A stretch of DNA of 6,935 nucleotides from Deltaproteobacteria bacterium (GTDB lineage: Bacteria > Desulfobacterota > Binatia > DP-6), in assembly GCA_005879205.1 (NCBI GenBank), contig VBLD01000075.1, positions 1-6,935 of the forward strand. The letters run 5' to 3'. Positions 1 through 4,379 of the stretch are shown one piece after another. The notes beneath the pieces were generated by a model. That model did not search any database, was not told the origin of the DNA, and saw only the letters and a list, made by a program, of their open reading frames with translations. The stretch's first letter is position 1. Every line of letters starts with the position of its first letter. The translations under genes and the position numbers were made by a program.

Positions 1-478
1 CGGCGACGTGCGCCTTGCTCGACCAGACCTTCTGCCCGCTCACCACCCACTCGTCGCCGTCGCGCTCTGCCCGGCAGCGGAGCGCCGCGAGGTCCGAGCC
101 GGCACCGGGCTCGGAGAAACCGAGACACCAGACTTCCTCCGCGGGAAGAATCGGCGGCAACATGCGGGCGCGCTGTGCCTCCGTGCCGTAGCGGATGAGC
201 AACGGACCGACGATGTTCACGGCGATCGGATCGAGGATCGCCGGCGCCCGCACGCGCGCCATCTCCTCCGTGTAGATGATCTGCTCCTCGAGCGTGGCGG
301 CGCGGCCGCCATACTCGCGCGGCCAGTGGATGCCCACCCAGCCGCCGTCCGCCAGCGTGCGTTGCCAGGCGCGGAGGAACCGGTGACGGTCCTTCTCCGC
401 GTCGGGCACGGGCTCCGACGGCAGATGCGCGGCCAGCCAGGCGCGCAGCTCGGTGCGAAACGTCTCCTCCTCGCTCAC
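1..478 (-). CDS. Acyl-CoA dehydrogenase, N-terminal part (cut by left window edge)
   Basis: Flavoprotein that would oxidise an acyl-CoA to the trans-2-enoyl-CoA, passing electrons to electron-transfer flavoprotein in the cytoplasm. Translating the minus strand from a GTG at 478 gives 159 residues without a stop up to the edge. They open with a typical helical start (EEETFRTELRAWLAAHLP), followed by GGWVGIHWPREYGG (residues 45-58). The FAD-binding signature is WCLGFSEPGAGSDLAALR at about 117-134, then SGQKVW at 147-152. The second half, including the catalytic-base region, lies outside the window. The protein closely resembles the divergent gene at 564-1715: the stretch GFSEPGAGSDLAALR is identical in both. 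The GTG is chosen because homology begins there and no in-frame ATG lies just upstream. A GGAG on the minus strand lies about 16 nt upstream, too far for a normal ribosome binding site, so the start is moderately certain. The family is certain; the substrate is unknown. Confidence 0.93.
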   Translation of the reverse strand, partial: MSEEETFRTELRAWLAAHLPSEPVPDAEKDRHRFLRAWQRTLADGGWVGIHWPREYGGRAATLEEQIIYTEEMARVRAPAILDPIAVNIVGPLLIRYGTEAQRARMLPPILPAEEVWCLGFSEPGAGSDLAALRCRAERDGDEWVVSGQKVWSSKAHVA

Positions 479-563
479 GACGACGGGAGGCTTACTCCAA
501 AGGCCCGCGGCGCGGCAAACCGGTGGCAGCGGCTCGTGTGCGCATGCTACGACGCGACGGCTC
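479..563. promoter_or_regulatory. Divergent promoter region between the two acyl-CoA dehydrogenase genes
   Basis: This 85-bp gap separates the GTG of the left acyl-CoA dehydrogenase from the ATG of the right one, so both promoters and any shared operator must lie here or inside the genes. It contains two 6-bp palindromes, ACCGGT at 519-524 and GCATGC at 542-547. No convincing -35/-10 pair or long inverted repeat could be found on either strand. The regulatory role is inferred from gene orientation alone. Confidence 0.4.
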
Positions 564-1715
564 ATGGACTTCGCCTTCACGGACGCCGAGCTCGCCTTCG
601 CCGCCGAGGCGCGCGCCTGGCTCGACGCGCACCTCCCGCCCGCGTGGCGGCGCGACCACTGCTGGACGAGAGCCGACGACCCGGCGTGGCTCGAGGTCGC
701 GCGCGACTGGCAGCGCATGCTCTTCGACGGCGGCTGGGCGGCGATCGCGTGGCCCCGCGCCGACGGCGGACGGGGCGCGACGGTGATCGAGCGCTGGCTC
801 TTCGACCAGGAGCTGGATCAGGCGGGCGCGCCGCGGCCGGCGGCCGCCTCCTCGGTCGATCTGATCGGGCCGGCGATCCTGCATCACGGCAGTGCGGCCC
901 AGCGCGATCGCTTCCTCCGCCCGCTCCTCTCGGGGCGCGAGCTCTGGTGCCAGGGCTTCTCCGAGCCCGGCGCCGGCTCCGACCTGGCCGCGCTGCGCAC
1001 CCGCGCCGAGCGCCGCGACGGCACCTTCGTGGTGAGCGGACAGAAGGTGTGGACCAGCCACGCCGACATCGCGGACTGGTGCTTCCTGCTCTGCCGCACG
1101 GAGGCGGGCGCCCCGAAGCACAAGGGCGTCTCGCTCCTCCTGGTCGACATGCGGAGCCCGGGTATCTCCGTCCGTCCGCTGCGGCAGATGACGGGCGAGG
1201 CCGAGTTCTCCGAGGTGTTCTTCGACGGCGTCGAGGTACCTGCCGACCGGCTCGTCGGGAGCCCGGGCGCGGGCTGGCAGATCGCCATGGGCATCCTCGC
1301 GCACGAGCGGGGTCCGGTGTGGACCTTCACCTTCCAGCGGAAGATCCGGCGGAGCCTCGAGCATCTCGTGCGCACCGTGCGAGACTCCCGAGCGCTCCAC
1401 GACCCGGTCCTGCGGCAGCGGCTCGCCCAGGCGCACATCGAGGTCGAGCTGCTCCGGCTGATGGGGTACCGGAGCCTCACCCGCCTCCTCCGCACCGGCG
1501 AGCCCGGCGTCGAGAGCTCGATCGAGAAGATGCTCGGCAGCGAGACCGACCAGCGCCTGCAGGAGCTCGCCATGCAGCTCCTCGGCCCCCGCGGCCTCGT
1601 GCCGAACGACTTCGGGCACGCCTACCTCTACTCGCGCTCCGAGACGATCATGGGCGGCACCTCGGAGATCCAGCGGAACGTCATCGCCACGCGCATGCTC
1701 GGGCTGCCCCGCTGA
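564..1715 (+). CDS. Acyl-CoA dehydrogenase (complete)
   Basis: 383-residue FAD-dependent acyl-CoA dehydrogenase, the normal family length of about 380-400. It has an N-terminal helical domain (about 1-125). The middle beta domain carries the FAD/substrate signature WCQGFSEPGAGSDLAALR (128-145) and SGQKVWTSHADIADW (158-172). The C-terminal helical domain ends in GGTSEIQRNVIATRMLGLPR (364-383). In medium-chain enzymes the catalytic glutamate sits in a YEGT motif; here that position is glycine (IMGGT, Gly364). The protein instead has Glu248 in LAHERG, the helix-G position used as base by isovaleryl-CoA and long-chain dehydrogenases, so it is probably active. The ATG at 564 is chosen over an in-frame ATG at 453. 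The longer form would overlap the divergent gene and adds a low-complexity, non-homologous leader. No good ribosome binding site precedes 564. It is divergent from a paralogue and is followed 23 bp later by a YajD-like gene. The substrate is not readable; a fatty acid, sterol side chain or other acyl-CoA are all possible. Confidence 0.95.
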   Translation: MDFAFTDAELAFAAEARAWLDAHLPPAWRRDHCWTRADDPAWLEVARDWQRMLFDGGWAAIAWPRADGGRGATVIERWLFDQELDQAGAPRPAAASSVDLIGPAILHHGSAAQRDRFLRPLLSGRELWCQGFSEPGAGSDLAALRTRAERRDGTFVVSGQKVWTSHADIADWCFLLCRTEAGAPKHKGVSLLLVDMRSPGISVRPLRQMTGEAEFSEVFFDGVEVPADRLVGSPGAGWQIAMGILAHERGPVWTFTFQRKIRRSLEHLVRTVRDSRALHDPVLRQRLAQAHIEVELLRLMGYRSLTRLLRTGEPGVESSIEKMLGSETDQRLQELAMQLLGPRGLVPNDFGHAYLYSRSETIMGGTSEIQRNVIATRMLGLPR

Positions 1716-1727
1716 GCCGCAGCGCGC

Positions 1728-1736
1728 TATAAGGAG
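1728..1736 (+). promoter_or_regulatory. Overlapping -10-like hexamer and Shine-Dalgarno-like site before the YajD-like gene
   Basis: TATAAG (1728-1733) overlaps AAGGAG (1731-1736) just before the GTG at 1739. As a ribosome binding site, AAGGAG is strong but sits only 2 nt from the start codon, closer than usual. As a -10 box, TATAAG would place transcription initiation at or next to the GTG, giving a leaderless mRNA. The sequence cannot decide between the two. The gene may also simply be read through from the dehydrogenase upstream. Confidence 0.4.
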
Positions 1737-1738
1737 AC

Positions 1739-2080
1739 GTGGCGACCCGCAGCTTTCGCCCGTCCGGTCGCAAGCGCCGGCGGCCCGTCGATCTCGATGC
1801 CCTGGTCCGCGAAGCCGCCGAGGCCGGGCGCGCGCGGCGGCAGGGGTACCGCGAGCGGTCGCTCGCCCTGCACGGGTCGATCTGCGCCCGGTGCGGCCGC
1901 GAGTTCGAGCCGTGCAACCTCCACCTGCTCACGGTGCACCACAAGGACGGCAATCACGACAACAATCCTCCCGACGGCAGCAACTGGGAGAATCTCTGCG
2001 TCGATTGCCACGACGACGAGCACAGCCGCGGCATCCTCGGCGACTATCTGACCGGCAAGGACGACGGCTCCCGGCGCTGA
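1739..2080 (+). CDS. yajD: YajD-family HNH nuclease
   Basis: 113-residue HNH-type zinc nuclease of the YajD family; E. coli YajD is about the same length. The core matches what I recall of YajD closely: GYRE (36-39), a first zinc knuckle C49-x2-C52, TVHHKDGNHDNNPPDGSNWE (65-84), and a second knuckle CVDCHDDEHS (87-96). The likely HNH triad is His68 (of HH), Asn82 and His91, with Cys49, Cys52, Cys87 and Cys90 binding structural zinc. The first 35 residues are Arg-rich and longer than the E. coli leader, consistent with nucleic-acid binding. The start is GTG at 1739, the first in-frame start after the preceding stop. The gene lies 23 bp after the acyl-CoA dehydrogenase on the same strand, probably cotranscribed. 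No partner of a restriction, toxin or phage system is beside it, so a housekeeping nuclease is more likely than defence. The physiological role of YajD is not well established. Confidence 0.9.
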   Translation: MATRSFRPSGRKRRRPVDLDALVREAAEAGRARRQGYRERSLALHGSICARCGREFEPCNLHLLTVHHKDGNHDNNPPDGSNWENLCVDCHDDEHSRGILGDYLTGKDDGSRR

Positions 2081-2093
2081 GGCAACGAGCGGC

Positions 2094-2115
2094 GCGCCCC
2101 GGCGGCCGCCGGCGC
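2094..2115. terminator. Possible bidirectional terminator hairpin between convergent genes
   Basis: The 34-bp gap between the converging YajD-like and cyclase genes holds a strong GC-rich inverted repeat. GCGCC (2094-2098) pairs with GGCGC (2111-2115), and a perfect 14-bp palindrome, CCGGCGGCCGCCGG, lies inside at 2099-2112. No T-run follows on either strand, so this is not a classical intrinsic terminator. Position between convergent genes is the main argument. In DNA this GC-rich, short palindromes also arise by chance. Confidence 0.35.
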
Positions 2116-3029
2116 TACCTCACCGCGAGCGGGTTCAGCGGCGACCCGACGCCGCCGGTCACCTTGAGCGGCGGCGCGCTGAAGAGGAACTCCCACACGC
2201 CGTCGCGCGCGCACGCGGCGGCGAGCTCGTCGAGATCGAACATCTCGCCGAGCGTGAGGCCCACGTCGCGGATGCACAGGAGATGGACGGGAAGCGGCAG
2301 GGCCGGGTCCTCCCACGGGATCACCTCGACGGCCACCGTGTCGGTGGCCACCGCCGCCACCTGCCGCGCGTGCAGCCACTCGACGCACGCCATGCCGAGT
2401 CCGGGCGTCCGGCGGAGATAGCCTTCGCGGTCGCGGTCGAGCTTGAAGACCCCGAGGTGCCCGGTGCGCACCAGCAGCACATCGCCCGTCTCGACGCGGA
2501 CGCCCGCCGCCCGCTCGGCGGCTTCGAGGTCCGCCGGCTTGATCGCCACCCCGGGCCCCACCCGGTCGACGCCCCAGAGCCGCGCGACGTCGAGCAGCAC
2601 GCCGCGGGAGACGATGCCCGGACCGAGCCGGTCGATGGCGTTGCGGGCGGCGCCGGCGGCCGTGATCGTCGTCGCGGGGAAGCCGTTATAGAGCTGGCCG
2701 TCGTAGTACACGTGGGCGAGGCTGTCCCACTGCGTCGCGCACTGGAGCGGCATGACGACGATGTCGTCGCTGTAGCGGAAGTCCCCCTCGCCGACGCGGC
2801 CCTCGACGGCGCTCATCAGGTGGATGGGGTTCATCCGCCCCTGTCTGCCGAGCTGCGGCCCCTCGGAGTCGAGCGGCAGGCCGAGGCTGAAAACGTCGCC
2901 GCGTTTCACGCAGGCCGCGGCCCGGCGCACGACCTCCGGCGTGATGAAGTTGAATGTACCAACCTCGTCGTCCGGACCCCATCGCCCCCAGTTGGAAACC
3001 TTGCGGGCGAGCGTCCGGAGGACGTCCAC
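2115..3029 (-). CDS. Cyclase family protein (kynurenine formamidase-like metal hydrolase)
   Basis: About 304-residue member of the 'cyclase' superfamily (Pfam PF04199), metal-dependent hydrolases that include bacterial kynurenine formamidase. Numbered from the GTG at 3029, the sequence opens with SNWGRWGPDDEVGTFNFITP (12-31), the usual start of the longer bacterial subfamily. The metal-site region is LQCATQWDSLAHVYYDG (95-111), with Gln96, Gln100, Asp102 and His106 where short formamidases have H-x-G-T-H-x-D. Next come RGVLLDVARLWG (142-153), GDVLLVRTGH (182-191), and a C-terminal segment with His249 and GLTLGEMFDLDELA. An in-frame ATG at 3116 exists, but its extra 29 residues are low-complexity and lie antiphase inside the upstream gene. 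GTG 3029 starts 2 nt past the upstream TGA (3032-3034). TTG at 3035 overlaps that TGA and is an alternative. No Shine-Dalgarno is visible, so translation is probably coupled. The stop is TAG. The substrate is unknown; these proteins are often annotated only as 'cyclase family protein'. Confidence 0.9.
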   Translation of the reverse strand: MDVLRTLARKVSNWGRWGPDDEVGTFNFITPEVVRRAAACVKRGDVFSLGLPLDSEGPQLGRQGRMNPIHLMSAVEGRVGEGDFRYSDDIVVMPLQCATQWDSLAHVYYDGQLYNGFPATTITAAGAARNAIDRLGPGIVSRGVLLDVARLWGVDRVGPGVAIKPADLEAAERAAGVRVETGDVLLVRTGHLGVFKLDRDREGYLRRTPGLGMACVEWLHARQVAAVATDTVAVEVIPWEDPALPLPVHLLCIRDVGLTLGEMFDLDELAAACARDGVWEFLFSAPPLKVTGGVGSPLNPLAVR

Positions 3030-3031
3030 GG

Positions 3032-3421
3032 TCAATGGGATCGGGGTCGGTGCCGTGGTGGAGGTGGCGGAGGCGGGGGCGGTGCCTTCGCCGGCTGGCT
3101 CTCGAAGTACCCCCACGGGAACTCGGGCTCGATGATCGGCCGGAAGTCGGGGGGCGCCGGAAAGGGAGCGCTCAGGAACTCCCAGACGCCGACGAACACC
3201 CGCGGGATGATCATCCCGAGGCCCTTGGCGAAGCCGAACGGGATGCCCTCCGCCGCGCCGCGCGTCCGCGTCTCGGCCACCATGTTGCCCGGCACCTCGA
3301 GGAAAGCCGTCGTCATGCCCGCCAGGCCGCGAAGGAACTTGCGGCCGGCGGTCTGCGCGTCGGCGGGCGCGGCCACGAGCAGGAGGAAGAGGAGGGCCGC
3401 GCCGTTGAGGGATCGTGCCAT
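3032..3421 (-). CDS. Exosortase system-associated protein, TIGR04073 family, secreted
   Basis: 129-residue exported protein. Residues 1-22 form a signal peptide: Arg at 3, hydrophobic core ALLFLLLVAA, and signal peptidase I site ADA before Gln23. Residues about 26-107 match the pattern I know for TIGR04073: GRKFLRGLAGMTTAFLEVPG, then GFAKGLGMIIPRVFVGVWEF, then FPAPPDFRPIIEPEFPWGYF. That family is defined by co-occurrence with exosortase/PEP-CTERM systems; its biochemical role is unknown. A low-complexity tail follows: nine consecutive prolines (114-122), then RHRPRSH. The ATG at 3421 is supported by the signal peptide and by a good ribosome binding site 7 nt upstream. The downstream cyclase gene begins within a few nucleotides of this stop, so the two are probably cotranscribed. 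No exosortase or PEP-CTERM protein is visible in the window. Confidence 0.85.
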   Translation of the reverse strand: MARSLNGAALLFLLLVAAPADAQTAGRKFLRGLAGMTTAFLEVPGNMVAETRTRGAAEGIPFGFAKGLGMIIPRVFVGVWEFLSAPFPAPPDFRPIIEPEFPWGYFESQPAKAPPPPPPPPPRHRPRSH

Positions 3422-3427
3422 AAAGCG

Positions 3428-3433
3428 TCCTCC
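3428..3433 (-). promoter_or_regulatory. Ribosome binding site of the TIGR04073-family gene
   Basis: On the minus strand GGAGGA lies 6-7 nt before the ATG at 3421, a near-consensus Shine-Dalgarno at normal spacing. It fixes the start and shows that this organism uses SD-led initiation for at least some genes. Confidence 0.75.
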
Positions 3434-3437
3434 GCGA

Positions 3438-3473
3438 GACCGCCGTTAGCTAGCTTGCCTGCGGGCGGCGGTC
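3438..3473. repeat. Inverted repeat between the Cys-rich protein gene and the TIGR04073 gene
   Basis: GACCGCCG (3438-3445) and CGGCGGTC (3466-3473) are perfect 8-bp inverted arms around a 20-nt spacer, which itself contains the 8-bp palindrome AGCTAGCT (3448-3455). It sits in the 71-bp gap downstream of the secreted Cys-rich protein and just upstream of the TIGR04073 ribosome binding site. It could be a terminator or attenuating hairpin for the upstream gene, or an operator for the downstream one. No T-run follows the arms on either strand. Confidence 0.4.
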
Positions 3474-3492
3474 AAGGAAGGGCGCGCGCGCC

Positions 3493-4224
3493 TCAGGGGC
3501 AGTTCGCCGGCGGCGGCGCGTGGATCGCCTGGAACGTGATGCCGGGGACGAACTTCCGCTGGGAGCCGCCCGATTCCAGGCAGTCGACCAGAGCGCCGAA
3601 CTGCCAGGCGAGCTTCAGCGGGTGCGGATCGCCCGCCAGGGTGAAGTTCAGCGCGGCCCCCGACCCCTTCAGCTTGGTCGGCTGGCCGTCGCGAACGACC
3701 GCGAGCCGGATCGGACCGACCAACCCGTGCAGATCCTTGTAGACGTAGACCAGGTGGCCGCCGAGCGTGCCGGAATAGGACCAGTTCGAGCTCGGCATCC
3801 CGTACGTGTTGTCGAACATGTCGCCCGAGCTGGTGTAGAGGTGCACGCTCGCGCCGTGGAGGACGGGGTCGTTGGGACCGTTGGGCTGCGGGAAGGCTCC
3901 GGCCGTGAGCTGGTCATCCGTCTGGACCAGGAGGTGCGGGGTGGTCCGCGCGCCGAGCTTCATCCGGATCGCGCCGACCATGCAGCCGCCCGCGGGGGTG
4001 AACACGCAGCCGAGCGACGTGTCGCACGAGTCTGCGGTGCACGGATTGCCATCGTCGCAGAACAGCGGTGGCCGGTTGAAGCACACGCCCGCCTGACAGT
4101 ACTCGAGGCCGTCGCACACGTTGCCGTTGTCGCAATCGGCGTCGGTGGTGCAGGCTCGTGCGGGTAGCGGCCCGGCGACGAGCAGCAATCCGACGACGGC
4201 AAACACGCTCGAAAGTTTTCTCAT
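3493..4224 (-). CDS. Secreted Cys-rich repeat protein of unknown function
   Basis: 243-residue exported protein I do not recognise as a named gene. Residues 1-24 are a clear signal peptide (MRKLSSVFAVVGLLLVAGPL, then ARA before Cys25); the site is signal peptidase I-like, not a lipobox. Residues 25-81 form a Cys-rich module with ten cysteines (25, 31, 37, 43, 48, 56, 62, 67, 73, 81) in the pattern C-x-x-D-x-D-C-D-x-G-N-x-C-x-G-x-E-x-C, then CDDGNPCTADSCD and GC. It resembles the CTDC-type repeats (Pfam PF00526-like) common in secreted myxobacterial and related proteins. Residues 82-243 look like one beta-rich domain with a probable disulfide pair (Cys215, Cys242) and no recognised catalytic motif. 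The ATG at 4224 is chosen over in-frame ATGs further upstream (to 4296) because the signal peptide and ribosome binding site both fit it. The gene is divergent from the copper ATPase. An extracellular or cell-surface role is inferred. Confidence 0.85.
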   Translation of the reverse strand: MRKLSSVFAVVGLLLVAGPLPARACTTDADCDNGNVCDGLEYCQAGVCFNRPPLFCDDGNPCTADSCDTSLGCVFTPAGGCMVGAIRMKLGARTTPHLLVQTDDQLTAGAFPQPNGPNDPVLHGASVHLYTSSGDMFDNTYGMPSSNWSYSGTLGGHLVYVYKDLHGLVGPIRLAVVRDGQPTKLKGSGAALNFTLAGDPHPLKLAWQFGALVDCLESGGSQRKFVPGITFQAIHAPPPANCP

Positions 4225-4228
4225 TCTT

Positions 4229-4234
4229 CCTCCC
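4229..4234 (-). promoter_or_regulatory. Ribosome binding site of the secreted Cys-rich protein gene
   Basis: On the minus strand GGGAGG is followed by AAGA and then the ATG at 4224. This strong Shine-Dalgarno selects that ATG, directly before the signal peptide, over the upstream in-frame ATGs. Confidence 0.75.
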
Positions 4235-4322
4235 TGGACGGATTGGGCGAAGCCCGCAGGCCGCACAGCAGACTTCATGCCACCGCGGCGGCGCACACCG
4301 CGTCAGCGACGCCTCGCCCGCG

Positions 4323-4344
4323 TGCGACGGCTTGCAGCCGTGCA
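4323..4344. repeat. Inverted repeat upstream of the copper ATPase gene (candidate operator)
   Basis: ACGGC (4327-4331) and GCCGT (4337-4341) are perfect inverted arms around TTGCA. The arms extend outward by TGC (4323-4325) and GCA (4342-4344), with one unpaired G at 4326, giving eight paired positions. It lies 36-57 nt before the ATPase start, just upstream of where a -35 box would fall if 4368-4373 is the -10. An operator for a copper-responsive regulator is possible, but no known consensus matches. Confidence 0.35.
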
Positions 4345-4367
4345 TGGCACTAGGCCGGAAGTACGCC

Positions 4368-4373
4368 CATAAT
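4368..4373 (+). promoter_or_regulatory. Candidate -10 box for the copper ATPase gene
   Basis: CATAAT differs from TATAAT at one base and stands out in very GC-rich DNA. It ends 6 nt before the ATG at 4380, so initiation at normal spacing would fall on or beside that ATG and give a leaderless mRNA. This fits the absence of a Shine-Dalgarno near 4380. No good -35 hexamer lies 16-18 nt upstream. A single hexamer is weak evidence. Confidence 0.35.
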
Positions 4374-4379
4374 CGCCCG

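Larger units (their letters stand above)
4225..4379. promoter_or_regulatory. Divergent intergenic region, Cys-rich protein gene / copper ATPase gene
   Basis: 155-bp region from which the secreted Cys-rich protein (minus) and the copper ATPase (plus) diverge. Next to the ATPase it contains an imperfect inverted repeat and a -10-like hexamer. Next to the minus gene it contains a Shine-Dalgarno and a small GGGC-TTC-GCCC hairpin (4245-4255). No recognisable CueR or CopY box was found. The antisense extension of the ATPase reading frame through this region has no homology and is not counted as coding. Confidence 0.5.

Noticed and set aside
453..563. Upstream ATG extension of the right acyl-CoA dehydrogenase
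   Set aside because: The added 37 residues resemble no dehydrogenase N-terminus and would overlap the divergent gene; homology begins at ATG 564.
492..1619. 375-codon minus-strand open frame antisense to the complete dehydrogenase
   Set aside because: Low-complexity translation with no homology, and it lies wholly over a well-supported gene.
8..1732. 574-codon open frame on the plus strand spanning both dehydrogenase genes
   Set aside because: It crosses the left gene antisense and the right gene out of frame. Its translation is Arg/Ala/Pro-rich with no family pattern, as expected from GC-rich DNA lacking stops.
1739..2080. HNH nuclease as part of a defence, toxin or mobile system
   Set aside because: It matches the widespread YajD family, and no methyltransferase, antitoxin, integrase or phage gene is beside it.
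2283..3449. 388-codon plus-strand open frame antisense to the cyclase and TIGR04073 genes
   Set aside because: No family pattern, and it crosses two well-supported genes and their junction.
3482..3491. GCGCGCGCGC dinucleotide run
   Set aside because: Only ten bases in very GC-rich DNA, just past a stop codon; no reason to assign a function.
4225..4296. N-terminal extension of the Cys-rich secreted protein from ATG 4296
   Set aside because: The strong ribosome binding site at 4229-4234 and the signal peptide both start at ATG 4224; an extension would bury the signal peptide.
4158..4379. 74-residue N-terminal extension of the copper ATPase frame
   Set aside because: Arg-rich, non-homologous sequence that runs antisense through the start of the Cys-rich protein gene and the intergenic region.
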